A stretch of DNA of 64,000 nt from Acidobacteriota bacterium (GTDB lineage: Bacteria; Acidobacteriota; Blastocatellia; UBA7656), in contig JACQDB010000138.1 of assembly GCA_016201275.1 (NCBI GenBank), positions 140,232 through 204,231 of the forward strand, given 5' to 3'. Below, piece after piece: positions 1 through 7,769 of this stretch (position 1 is the stretch's first letter; every line of letters starts with the position of its first letter). A model generated the notes under the pieces. The model worked only from the letters and a program-made list of their open reading frames with translations. It was not told the origin of the DNA and searched no databases. Both the position numbers and the translations under genes were made by a program.

Positions 1-1
1 G

Positions 2-127
2 GAGCGAAAGAATTTCGATTATGTTAATGCCAATATCGAGCAGGCGATTGCCAGCGCAAAAAGTCTAGTCGCCCGTCTCGACTCGCTGAAACGATTTGTT
101 CAATCGCATTCTGAATTATCGAAATGA
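2..127 (+). CDS. C-terminal end of an unknown element gene (partial)
   Basis: An open frame enters from the left edge and runs 41 codons to a TGA at 125-127. That stop overlaps the ATG of the next gene in an ATGA junction, which suggests translational coupling. The visible tail is helical and charged, ending in a Leu/Lys/Arg-rich stretch and then QSHSELSK. It is too short to assign a family. It is probably part of the same early-region operon as the DUF1064 gene that follows. Confidence 0.55.
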   Translation, partial: ERKNFDYVNANIEQAIASAKSLVARLDSLKRFVQSHSELSK

Positions 128-552
128 GTAAACGCGGGCTGAAACTGAATAATGCGCTGGTCAAACAGCTTCGTAAGCAGGGCTTGAATCAGGAGCTACT
201 GGCGCAAATTAAGCCCGCGGGTTCCAAGATGCGCAACCGGCACACGGTCGTGGACAACATCACATTTGATAGCAGGCTGGAAGCCGCCCGCTATCAAGAC
301 TTGAAAGTTCTTCAGCAGGCTGGTCGCATCAGCGAGCTGAAGTACCATGTGGTCTTCCACCTGGTTGTGAACGGAATCCAGATTGGAAATTATGAAGCCG
401 ATTTCACTTATCGCGAAGCAGGTGGCCTTGTCATCGAGGATTGCAAGGGACAGCGGACGCCGCTTTACGTCATCAAGAAAAATCTCATGAAAGCGCTCTA
501 TGGAATAGAGATTGTTGAGATTGTCGCGTCACGGTGGAGGAGAAACCGGTGA
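124..552 (+). CDS. DUF1064 phage-type nuclease-like protein
   Basis: The 142-residue protein has the layout of the DUF1064 family, found in phages and islands and related to PD-(D/E)XK endonucleases. After a basic N-terminus come FDSRLEAARYQDL (conserved Glu), YEADFTY (catalytic-type Asp) and VIEDCKG (the E-x-K element), then a basic helix with TPLYVIKKNLMKALYG. These fit a small nuclease that acts on branched DNA, perhaps as a Holliday-junction resolvase. The ATG overlaps the upstream stop. Family assignment is fairly sure; the substrate is inferred. Confidence 0.8.
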   Translation: MSKRGLKLNNALVKQLRKQGLNQELLAQIKPAGSKMRNRHTVVDNITFDSRLEAARYQDLKVLQQAGRISELKYHVVFHLVVNGIQIGNYEADFTYREAGGLVIEDCKGQRTPLYVIKKNLMKALYGIEIVEIVASRWRRNR

Positions 553-603
553 GACAACTACCGCCTAATTGAGCGCGTTGCAGGAAAAAACGGAGAATAA
601 CCT

Positions 604-972
604 ATGAGCCAATCAAGAATCAACATTGCTTATTTGCGTGTCCATTCGGATGTTTGCCCGGTCGTCCTTTACAACGAACAGGGGCAGGCGTTTATCTGCA
701 TCCATACCTTGGATAACGGGAGTTGTCTGCTGCACGGCGTAATCGCTACGGCTGAGGAAATCGCCAAAGCCGAAGCGAACTATGCGGACTGGAAAGCCAG
801 TCTTGATAACCGCCAGCAACAAATTGAGCGGTTACAAGAGCAACTGCATTCCGATCCGCAAAACGAGACTTTGCGACATAGTTTAGACCTTGCTGCTCAA
901 CAAACGCCGGCCTGGTTTAATCAGGCGGAACGGGCGCGGCTGGAACTCCAAGCGCTAAGGAGGTTGAAGTGA
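604..972 (+). CDS. Hypothetical element protein with C-terminal coiled coil
   Basis: This 122-residue protein is not recognised. A GGAG sits about 10 bases before the ATG. The first 60 residues look like a compact beta-rich domain (INIAYLRVHSDVCPVVLYN). The second half is a Gln/Leu/Arg-rich helix with heptad spacing (NRQQQIERLQEQL), likely a coiled coil. It sits between the DUF1064 nuclease and a run of unknown small genes, so it probably belongs to the element's accessory or early region. Confidence 0.6.
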   Translation: MSQSRINIAYLRVHSDVCPVVLYNEQGQAFICIHTLDNGSCLLHGVIATAEEIAKAEANYADWKASLDNRQQQIERLQEQLHSDPQNETLRHSLDLAAQQTPAWFNQAERARLELQALRRLK

Positions 973-1009
973 AAGTTACACTTAGATGGCTAAAACAGGA
1001 GGCGCAATT

Positions 1010-1573
1010 ATGAAACCAGTAAACTTAGAAATAGATGGATTACCTGCAACAGTTTACGCGAAAGATCAGCCTGAGTATTTCCCACTTCCATGCGTTCGGC
1101 TACCCAACGGTCAAATCGCAATCCGTTGGCAGCTCGACGATCTGGAGCGCGACCTGATTGCCGATAGCGGCACGTTTTATCTCTGCGTAAACACTTTCAA
1201 CAGACCGCTTCAGCCGCTCTTGCCGATGGCGGATTGCCCGGAAGTGGCTACGGATGAGAACGGCAACACTTTTTTCTACTCGCCCGCAGAGTACCGACGC
1301 GAGCAGGGCATAGCGGAGCCGGAGATTCAGATTGACGGCCTGCCTGCTGGCTATCGTGACCGGCTGACAACCGTTACAGAAATTCATTTCGGCTTTTGGG
1401 ATAAGGTGAAAATCTTATTTGGCTGGAAGGTTGAATTACGAAGCCAGACCTTCGTACAGCATTGCGCCGGCAAATGCTATTGCGAGGAGGACGTAAGCGT
1501 TTACCGTCCGCGCAAATTACCAAAAGGTTGGGGAGCGGTCGAGGTCAAAGCGAGGGATGTAAATGAGCAATGA
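1010..1573 (+). CDS. Hypothetical element protein
   Basis: An upstream ATG at 986 exists, but AGGAGG at 997-1002 is ideally placed for the ATG at 1010, giving 187 residues starting MKPVNLEIDG. No family is recognised. The middle contains two acidic segments separated by an FYLCVNTFNRPLQPLLPMADC stretch (given here as one recognisable landmark around residues 55-75). A CAGKCYCEED cluster of three cysteines near residue 155 could bind metal. The stop overlaps the next start by 11 bases, suggesting an operon. Confidence 0.6.
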   Translation: MKPVNLEIDGLPATVYAKDQPEYFPLPCVRLPNGQIAIRWQLDDLERDLIADSGTFYLCVNTFNRPLQPLLPMADCPEVATDENGNTFFYSPAEYRREQGIAEPEIQIDGLPAGYRDRLTTVTEIHFGFWDKVKILFGWKVELRSQTFVQHCAGKCYCEEDVSVYRPRKLPKGWGAVEVKARDVNEQ

Positions 1574-1967
1574 AATCAAGCCGTTTTCAATGCACCGCTT
1601 CGTTTCGCTATGGTGTTGTGAGTGCGAATTTGAAGTTGATGGCAACGTCGTCTTTTTATGGGAACCGCTACATTACCCAGGCGAAAAACTAACGGAAAAA
1701 GACAGGCCGCATTGGAACGATGAATACATCACGTTTTATCGAGTAGAAGAAAAAGATTGGTTGCGTATCACTCGACACCTGATGTTCAGTCGTAGCGCGT
1801 CGCCTGATGTGCTGATTCTACAGAACGGGCTTTGCGTTGAAGTTACTGGCGGGCAGGTCGTTTGGAGGTCGGAGTTTGAACGCTGGTTCATACGCTGGCA
1901 AGGCTATACCCACTCACGTATGTCATTGCTGGCTTCGACCGGACTGGAGCAATGGAGGAACCTGTGA
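1563..1967 (+). CDS. Hypothetical element protein
   Basis: A 134-residue protein whose ATG lies inside the end of the preceding gene. It is Trp/Arg/Glu-rich with a CCECEFEV motif near residue 20 and WFIRWQGYTHSR near residue 110. No signal peptide or membrane segment is seen, and no family is recognised. Its stop codon shares bases with a GTG start that has its own strong GGAGG site, so translation of the two genes is probably coupled. Confidence 0.55.
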   Translation: MSNEIKPFSMHRFVSLWCCECEFEVDGNVVFLWEPLHYPGEKLTEKDRPHWNDEYITFYRVEEKDWLRITRHLMFSRSASPDVLILQNGLCVEVTGGQVVWRSEFERWFIRWQGYTHSRMSLLASTGLEQWRNL

Positions 1968-2632
1968 GCAAGTTCATGCTGATCCCTGTGTTTTATAAAG
2001 ATAACATTATCGAGGCGATTAACGTGCGCTATGAATGGTGGAAGCAGGAAGATGAGCGTCACGAAGAAGAGTTGCGGCGCATGGGCGGGATGACCGTCTA
2101 TTCAAATACTCACACCATCTTCGAGTGGCCTATTGCGCGGCTGAACAACGCCGAGTGCGTAAGCCGCGATGAGCATGGGTTGCTGTGTCGCCCGGATGCA
2201 AACCTTGGGTGTTATCTGATGATTGGCGAACAGTGCAAACGCGATCTGGTTCGCTTGCTCCGGGCTGCTGCCAGAGACAACGGCGCGTCAATGGTTTCCG
2301 CCGACATCGTTGAAAGCGCAATGGTCGTGGAGCTGCCGGAGATTCACAACTTCGTTGATGCGAACGATGACAAGTGGCAGATCATTGGCTGGGACGGGCA
2401 GGATGCAGAGCAGAGATTATTAAACAGCGGGCGTGGCGTAAAAGCGCCGCTCGAATGGCATGGCGCGCAGACCGCCTGGTGTGATACCGGCGGTGTTTAT
2501 GTGGGCAAATTTGACCCGATTGCTGACGAGCCTTCCCCCGACGAACCTTACGAACAACAGGTAGTCGGTGAATCGTCACAGGATTTCGGTCAGGTAAATT
2601 TGCAGGTGGGCGAAGACGAGATTCCATTTTGA
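1964..2632 (+). CDS. Hypothetical protein with SSB-like acidic C-terminal tail
   Basis: The frame is open from ATG 1952, but GGAGG at 1954-1958 points to GTG 1964, whose last bases form the previous stop (GTGA). That gives 222 residues starting MSKFMLIPVFY. The last residues, GEDEIPF, match the acidic tip (D/E-D/E-IPF) that single-strand DNA-binding proteins use to recruit repair proteins, preceded by a Pro/Glu/Gln-rich linker as in SSB. No clear OB fold is recognised in the N-terminal part. It may be a phage DNA-metabolism protein; the function is inferred only from the tail. Confidence 0.6.
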   Translation: MSKFMLIPVFYKDNIIEAINVRYEWWKQEDERHEEELRRMGGMTVYSNTHTIFEWPIARLNNAECVSRDEHGLLCRPDANLGCYLMIGEQCKRDLVRLLRAAARDNGASMVSADIVESAMVVELPEIHNFVDANDDKWQIIGWDGQDAEQRLLNSGRGVKAPLEWHGAQTAWCDTGGVYVGKFDPIADEPSPDEPYEQQVVGESSQDFGQVNLQVGEDEIPF

Positions 2633-2642
2633 AGGAGAATTT

Positions 2643-2831
2643 ATGTCTGAACGAAAAACAGAACCCTGACCAGGTGGCTGCGATCATACGGACGAACAGC
2701 ACAGGGCTTTCGACGAGGGACTGGCTGCTGGTGAAGCCGGACTGAGCGAGGACGATTGCCCGTATGAGGATTTTTATCTGGCAGAGGATTGGAAGACAGG
2801 GCTTTCAGTAACGATCACCTACGACAATTAA
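2643..2831 (+). pseudogene. Rmf/CrpP-like small protein interrupted by in-frame TGA
   Basis: A GGAG lies 8 bases before the ATG at 2643. After 8 codons there is a TGA at 2667-2669. The same frame then stays open for 53 more codons to TAA at 2829-2831. The downstream part reads AFDEGLAAGEAGLSEDDCPY followed by a Trp-x-x-Gly element, which resembles ribosome modulation factor and the plasmid/phage CrpP family (G-x-x-AG-x-x-G...CPY...W-x-x-G). There is no ATG, GTG or TTG after the stop that would save the domain. It is either a nonsense-mutated gene, a sequencing error, or read through. Confidence 0.55.
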
Positions 2832-2842
2832 GAGGTAAAGCT

Positions 2843-3226
2843 TTGATTTACACGGCAGGATATTACGGCAGAGATTTTCAGCAATTCAAAGCAACAGTCA
2901 AACACCTTGACGCTGCGGTGATTGATATTCGCCTAATGCCTCAGTCGCGCTTTTTTCCTGACTGGCGCAAGAGAAATCTTGAACTTGAACTGTCACCTTC
3001 CTACTTCCATGTCGTTGAACTGGGCAACAAGGCATTCAAGGAAAATCGTATTGAGATTCTCGATCTGGCAGCCGGAATGCAGTTCGTCAAACGCATAATT
3101 GAAGAGATCCAACGCGATGTAATCCTTCTTTGCGCCTGTAAATCTCTTTCTACTTGTCACAGGCATATAGTGGCAGAAGCTTTCAGAAAAGAAGGCCATA
3201 AAGTGCAGGAACTGCCTGATGCTTGA
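2843..3226 (+). CDS. DUF488 family protein
   Basis: An upstream ATG at 2789 would overlap the Rmf-like frame. AGAGG at 2831-2835 instead serves TTG 2843, giving 127 residues beginning MIYTAGYYGRDFQQF, which is how DUF488 proteins start. Other family-like landmarks are VIDIRLMPQSRF, WRKRNLELELS, and near the end ILLCACKSLSTCHRHIVAEAF, which carries the conserved Cys and His residues. Function of the family is not established. Here it sits inside a phage-like gene run. Confidence 0.75.
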   Translation: MIYTAGYYGRDFQQFKATVKHLDAAVIDIRLMPQSRFFPDWRKRNLELELSPSYFHVVELGNKAFKENRIEILDLAAGMQFVKRIIEEIQRDVILLCACKSLSTCHRHIVAEAFRKEGHKVQELPDA

Positions 3227-3371
3227 GCCATCAACAATTATGCGCCTTGTTCGCAGCAAATACGATTGCGGCGATTGCGGTGGTGTTCACGAATACGACG
3301 ATCCGCTTTTTGATATTCATAAATCAGCGGCGTTGAGCTTTGTGATTTGTTTACGAAGAAGTAAGGAGTAG
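3219..3371 (+). CDS. Small hypothetical protein with Cys pairs
   Basis: A 50-codon frame begins at an ATG that overlaps the end of the DUF488 gene by 8 bases and stops 2 bases before the next gene's start. It contains YDCGDCGGVHEYDD, a CxxC pair that could be half of a zinc site. The tight overlap with both neighbours supports it being real, but it has no recognised family and its length makes it uncertain. Confidence 0.45.
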   Translation: MLEPSTIMRLVRSKYDCGDCGGVHEYDDPLFDIHKSAALSFVICLRRSKE

Positions 3372-3373
3372 TC

Positions 3374-3601
3374 ATGGACGATACGAGACCTTTTCCGATT
3401 CAAGGCGGCGAATTTTATCGCGATGAAAAAGGTGATCGGTGTTTCACGAAGGGATCAACCATTCCTTGGTGGCTCGCGGCAAAAGCCTATGAGGCTTATC
3501 GAGCGAAATACGGAAGCTCCCAATCTCTTGAGCAGATTGCGGAACGAGGTGGCTTCGGGCGCGAAGAATTATTGATGCTATTTAGTGAGGTGAAGAGATG
3601 A
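3374..3601 (+). CDS. Small hypothetical element protein
   Basis: A 75-residue soluble protein preceded by AAGGAG six bases before the ATG. It reads as an N-terminal beta-like segment (GGEFYRDEKGDRCF) then a helix (IPWWLAAKAYEAYRAKYG) and a second helical unit (SLEQIAERGGFGREELLMLF) that could be a small helix-turn-helix. Family not recognised. The stop overlaps the next start in ATGA. Confidence 0.55.
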   Translation: MDDTRPFPIQGGEFYRDEKGDRCFTKGSTIPWWLAAKAYEAYRAKYGSSQSLEQIAERGGFGREELLMLFSEVKR

Positions 3602-3870
3602 GGGACACATCAGCAAGTTGCGATTGTTGCGGCAAGAGGGAGAACGCAGGGCAATGCGTAAGGGGTCGCCCGAGCTGTCCCTGTGAAAGGGATAACAAGT
3701 ATCTGTTGTACGTCGCCCTTGAATGTCCGCAATGTAAGAAATGTCTGGTTCATTGTTTTTGCCTTGCAAAGAAATGTGTCTGCCAAAAGGGTCTAACCGG
3801 AAGCATCGGGCATTATCACACTTGTCTAGCTCGGATTAAGAGCCGCGAGCGAATTATATCAGGCTCCTAG
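3598..3870 (+). CDS. Cysteine-rich small protein
   Basis: This 90-residue protein has about 15 cysteines, many in pairs: CDCCGKREN, CVRGRPSCPCERD, CPQCKKCLVHCFC and KKCVCQKG. The spacing suggests two or more zinc-binding knuckles. It is translationally coupled to the preceding gene. Small zinc-ribbon proteins are common in phage and island early regions, where they act in DNA binding or protein contacts, but no specific family is recognised. Confidence 0.5.
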   Translation: MRDTSASCDCCGKRENAGQCVRGRPSCPCERDNKYLLYVALECPQCKKCLVHCFCLAKKCVCQKGLTGSIGHYHTCLARIKSRERIISGS

Positions 3871-3997
3871 ATCAATTTGAGATACCGCAAATTCAAGAAG
3901 AAGTGAGAGAGAATGTTGCGCTTCCTTCCGTCGAACAATCATAAAGACAGTGGGGCGAGCAACCGGCCCACTGATTCTCAATAACTAAGGTGAGGTT

Positions 3998-4360
3998 ATG
4001 AGCGTACAACAGGCAAACGTACTCGTTGAGTTTTATGAAGGAATTATTGAAAAGGCACTCAGGCGCGTGCTTGATGAGCGCCATGCCTTATTTCCTGCCA
4101 CCGATCCAGAACTTGCCGGTCAGATAGCCAGGATTAACGCCAAACCGAATATCACGGTGCTGGAGGCAGCGTTGTTGCTGAACTGTTCGGACTCCCACTT
4201 ATACGCAAAGATCAAGGCCGCCAAAAGGAAGACAACCGGTTACCCAATTCCCTTCCTTGATCTGGATGGGGTGTACGTTTTCCCCAGGGAACGGCTCATT
4301 GAGTGGGCGGAAAGCGAGAAAGAGCGAAAGACCTTGAAATTGGAAAAGGGAGGTGCTTAA
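3998..4360 (+). CDS. Helix-turn-helix (excisionase-like) protein
   Basis: A 120-residue protein with AGGTGAGG just before its ATG. The C-terminal half reads NITVLEAALLLNCSDSHLYA, then a basic stretch and LDLDGVYVFPRERLIEWAE. This is the layout of the MerR/excisionase-type winged helix (DNA-recognition helix followed by a short wing and a helix starting at the 'WAE' motif). The gene overlaps the upstream ATG-open part of the integrase frame, so an excisionase or recombination directionality role is likely. An independent HTH regulator is the alternative. Confidence 0.6.
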   Translation: MSVQQANVLVEFYEGIIEKALRRVLDERHALFPATDPELAGQIARINAKPNITVLEAALLLNCSDSHLYAKIKAAKRKTTGYPIPFLDLDGVYVFPRERLIEWAESEKERKTLKLEKGGA

Positions 4361-4400
4361 CTATGCGCCGTCTCCGACCGCTCCCGAAAGGAGAGCGTGT

Positions 4401-5630
4401 ATGACTGTTTCAAAACGAGGTAAAGATGGCATTTGCTCTGTCGTATTTCAGATCGAAGGGCAAACCCATTGCTTCACATTCAATGGCAAGAAAGGAATGC
4501 CGCTGATCACGGATAAGCGGCTGGCAAAAGAAAAGGAGGTCGAACTCAAGAAGCAGATTCGCATGGGCACGTTCCTACAGGAATCGCCCGTTCAGAACTT
4601 CGGGCGGTTCTACAAGGAAGTCTTCATGCATTACTCGAAGGATTACAAGTCGGAGTTGGGCCAAGACTTCGACGAGTATTACGGGCGGCGGCTGATCGAG
4701 GAATTCGGCCATCTGAAGTTTTCGCAGATTACGCCACGCCAGATCGAACGGTTTCTGATGAACTTGGCGAAGACCAAGACGAAGCAAGGAAGACTGTTTG
4801 CGCCGGTGACGGTCCGAATGTTTTACGAACGCCTTAACCGGACGTTTAACCTGGCGCGGCGCGAGCGGGTTTTCCTGGGCGAAAACCCCTGCCGGATGGT
4901 CAACGCCGAAATTCTCAAGAGCTTTCCGACCTGGCGTCCGAGGGAGAGATGGCTAAATCAGCACGATGATGAAGAGGAGCAAAAGCTCTTCAACGAACTC
5001 AGTCCTGTTCTTTCGCCTTTGTGCCGTATCCTCCTTCATACCGGCCTCCGTCCGCCGAAGGAGATCCTGTTGATGGAAAAAGATCACGTAAATTTGACGG
5101 ACAAGGTGCTGCGTTATAAGGGCGATAAGATGAAAATGATTCCTCCTCATTCTGTGTTCGTCGCCAACGGCAAGGATGGCACGACCCGCATGGTTCCCTT
5201 GAACCAGACGGTCAGGCGCATCTTTGAAGTGCTGGTGGGCGACGAAACGACCGGTCGATGGTTGTTTGCCAAAAACGGCCAGCCGATCAAATCCATCAAG
5301 AAAGGTTTTTCGGCGGCCTGCGAACGGGCCGGAATTGAAGACCTGAGGCCGTATGATCTGCGCCATACTTTCGCAACGCGCCTGGTCGAGCGCAATGTGC
5401 AGACAATCATCATTTCAGAGTTGCTCGGTCACACGCAGCCATTACAGGGCTTCGGTCATGCGTCTCGTATCACCCCGGGCTATGCGCACGCGACCTATGA
5501 CGCGATGCGCCGGGCGGTGGATTCGCTCGAATATCCGCCGCAAATCACGGCTTTCGAGCAGATGTCGAGCAAAAATCGAGCAAATGACCATGAGGTTGAA
5601 GTCGGAAATCAGATCGTGAAGGCAGGATAA
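4401..5630 (+). CDS. Tyrosine-type site-specific integrase
   Basis: ATG 4401 has AAAGGAGA at 4387-4394; the ATG at 4353 lacks a site. The 409-residue protein has an N-terminal arm-binding/SAM-like part (residues 1-180) and a C-terminal catalytic domain. Catalytic landmarks are [15 protein letters not shown] (first Arg), [14 protein letters not shown] (H-x-x-R), ISELLGH (third His) and PGYAHATY (Tyr nucleophile region). Five extra residues seem to lie between LGH and the Tyr block compared with typical members. It lies next to tRNA-Val and should drive integration and excision of the element. Confidence 0.93.
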   Translation: MTVSKRGKDGICSVVFQIEGQTHCFTFNGKKGMPLITDKRLAKEKEVELKKQIRMGTFLQESPVQNFGRFYKEVFMHYSKDYKSELGQDFDEYYGRRLIEEFGHLKFSQITPRQIERFLMNLAKTKTKQGRLFAPVTVRMFYERLNRTFNLARRERVFLGENPCRMVNAEILKSFPTWRPRERWLNQHDDEEEQKLFNELSPVLSPLCRILLHTGLRPPKEILLMEKDHVNLTDKVLRYKGDKMKMIPPHSVFVANGKDGTTRMVPLNQTVRRIFEVLVGDETTGRWLFAKNGQPIKSIKKGFSAACERAGIEDLRPYDLRHTFATRLVERNVQTIIISELLGHTQPLQGFGHASRITPGYAHATYDAMRRAVDSLEYPPQITAFEQMSSKNRANDHEVEVGNQIVKAG

Positions 5631-5657
5631 GTGTTTGGGATACTTGAAAAGGAAAGA

Positions 5658-5730
<73 letters not shown>

Positions 5731-5783
5731 GTGAAGCGAACGCTTAAAGTAGCAGATGGCGGAAAGCCATGTCAACCGTGACG

Positions 5784-5829
5784 AAAAAGTAGAGCGACAG
5801 CCAATCAAACTCCTATTGCCTGTCGCTCT
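5784..5829 (-). terminator. Rho-independent terminator of rpoD
   Basis: On the minus strand AGAGCGACAG (5820-5829) pairs perfectly with CTGTCGCTCT (5791-5800), with a further CAAT/ATTG pairing inside the loop, and is followed by ACTTTTT. It begins 14 bases past the rpoD stop and precedes tRNA-Val. Confidence 0.8.
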
Positions 5830-5843
5830 TTGATAGCACAAAA

Positions 5844-7499
5844 CTAAGGGGCTACTACTGTTCCGTCAAGAAAAGCTCGGAGTCGGCGCGAGCGTGTCGG
5901 ATGGCGCAATTTCGCCAACGCCTTCGCTTCAATCTGGCGTATGCGCTCGCGGGTCACATTGAAATGCTTGCCGACTTCTTCCAAAGTGCGCTCTTCGCCG
6001 GATTGGTCGAGGCCAAAGCGCATCTTGATGATCTCTTTTTCGCGCGGCGTCAATGTCGAAAGCACGTCTTCGGTCAACTCGCGTAAGTTATTGGTAATCG
6101 CCGTCTCCGCAGGGTTCGCCGAGCGTCGGTCTTCTATGAAACTGGCAATCGTAGTTTCGCCATCATCGCCAATCGGCGTCTCCAGCGAAATCGGTTGCTG
6201 GGCAATCTTCAACGCCTTGCGAACCTTCCACGCGGGCATATCCACACGCCGCGCCAGTTCATCGTGGGTCGGCTCGCGTCCCAGTTCCTGCACCATCAAA
6301 CGCTGGGTGCGTAAAATCTTGTTGATGACTTCGACCATGTGAACCGGCACGCGAATGGTGCGCCCTTGGTCAGCAATGGCTCGTGTCACCGCCTGACGAA
6401 TCCACCACGTCGCATAGGTTGAAAACTTGTAGCCGCGACGCCAGTCGAATTTTTCCACGGCGCGCATCAAGCCGATGTTGCCTTCCTGAATCAAATCCAG
6501 AAAGTGCAGACCGCGATTGATATAATTTTTGGCAATCGAAATCACCAATCGCAGGTTGGCTTCAATCATCTCGCGTTTGGCCTGCTCGACTTCCGCTTCT
6601 GCCGAAATCATGGTCTGCAAGGTGCGCTTAATCTCGACAGCAGTTTTGGCGTAGCGTTTTTCCAAATCGCGTATCACCTTGCGGGCGGCACGCTGCTGCT
6701 TCTTTAAGTCCTCGATATTTTTCGGAGGCCGTTTGGCTTCCAGTGCGCGCTCGACCTTATGAATTACGGTTTCGGAATCGCGCACCTGTTTGACGACAAA
6801 TTCGATGGCTTCGACGAAGCGGCGACGCGCTTCAAAACTGAAACTGAAGGCACGCACCCGCCGCGACACTTCAATCAATTGATGCGCGTACTGCCGACGC
6901 ATCTTCTTGAGTTTGCGCGACGACTTTGGCTCTTCGTCTATTTTGACATAGAGCTTGAGCAATTTTTCGTGCGCTTTGATAATCTCGCCGAACTCTTCCA
7001 AAACGCGCTGGCGAATCTCTTCGCGTTGCTCTTCGAGCGCTTCTTCGGCTTCCGGGTCGGTGGCAATATCCACTACATCCTGTGGGTTGATTTCTCCCAA
7101 CGACAACATATCGTTGAGCCGCTGCAACTCTTCCAGAGTGATGAACGACCGCGACAGCGCTTTGTAAATGCGCTTATTGCCGCGTTCGATGCGCTTGGCG
7201 ATGCGGATTTCATCTTCGCGGGTGAGCAGCGGTACGGAACTCATCTCGCGCAGATACAGCCGCATAGGGTCTAGGGATTCGTCCTTGCCGGGTTCCAAAT
7301 CCACATCAATATCATCGCCCGGCTCTTCTACCACTTCCGGCGTTTCTTCATCTTCGACGCTCACGCTCTCCCATAGCGCGTCGGCGGATTCTTCATCTAT
7401 CTCCGCAACAATGCGCTCAATGCCTCCTGCCGGGCCGAAGTCTTCCTGGCTCTCGTCCGGAGTTTCCATGAGCATATCTTTGTCCATTCTGACTTTCAT
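5844..7499 (-). CDS. rpoD: Primary RNA polymerase sigma factor RpoD (sigma-70)
   Basis: The 551-residue protein directs core RNA polymerase to housekeeping promoters. Region 1.2 is [19 protein letters not shown], followed by a charged non-conserved region of about 200 residues. Region 2 runs [39 protein letters not shown] and [14 protein letters not shown]. Region 3 follows, then region 4 with [16 protein letters not shown] and the [23 protein letters not shown]. The N-terminal region 1.1 is short and acidic. It stands alone, diverging from the GH13 gene, with its own terminator. Confidence 0.97.
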   Translation of the reverse strand: MKVRMDKDMLMETPDESQEDFGPAGGIERIVAEIDEESADALWESVSVEDEETPEVVEEPGDDIDVDLEPGKDESLDPMRLYLREMSSVPLLTREDEIRIAKRIERGNKRIYKALSRSFITLEELQRLNDMLSLGEINPQDVVDIATDPEAEEALEEQREEIRQRVLEEFGEIIKAHEKLLKLYVKIDEEPKSSRKLKKMRRQYAHQLIEVSRRVRAFSFSFEARRRFVEAIEFVVKQVRDSETVIHKVERALEAKRPPKNIEDLKKQQRAARKVIRDLEKRYAKTAVEIKRTLQTMISAEAEVEQAKREMIEANLRLVISIAKNYINRGLHFLDLIQEGNIGLMRAVEKFDWRRGYKFSTYATWWIRQAVTRAIADQGRTIRVPVHMVEVINKILRTQRLMVQELGREPTHDELARRVDMPAWKVRKALKIAQQPISLETPIGDDGETTIASFIEDRRSANPAETAITNNLRELTEDVLSTLTPREKEIIKMRFGLDQSGEERTLEEVGKHFNVTRERIRQIEAKALAKLRHPTRSRRLRAFLDGTVVAP

Positions 7500-7769
7500 T
7501 ATTCCTCTCTTGATGCGCCTCTTATTGTTTGCCTGGTTTATTTATCGTATAAAGTATCCGCTCTGCGGGGTAGCTCAATGGTTGTTGACATCGGCTAGCG
7601 CCTCACATAATATGAACCTCAACCAAACATAATACAATATATTGGGTGAAGTAGCTAGATGCAAATCCGGTCATTTTCGATGTTTTGTATAGCAATTGTA
7701 AACATTTAGAACGGCCAACCAATAAAACTTGATAGCTTGTTACGAAGGTAAAGATTTATAGGTCATATT
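7500..7769. other. Divergent intergenic region with a tRNA-like fragment
   Basis: This 270-base gap separates rpoD and the GH13 gene, so it must hold both promoters. At 7563-7600 the + strand reads GCGGGGTAGCTCAATGGTTG and then ACATCGGCT, like the acceptor, D-arm and start of the anticodon arm of a glycine-type tRNA. The D-stem cannot close and no T-arm follows, so it is at best a tRNA remnant. The right half (7600-7760) is AT-rich. Confidence 0.4.

Noticed and set aside
2667..2669. In-frame TGA as evidence for a changed genetic code or selenocysteine
   Set aside because: Many genes in the window end in TGA, so TGA is a normal stop here; no selenocysteine insertion hairpin was recognised after it.
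5941..7632. Long plus-strand frames opposite rpoD
   Set aside because: They are shadows of rpoD, a conserved gene on the other strand.
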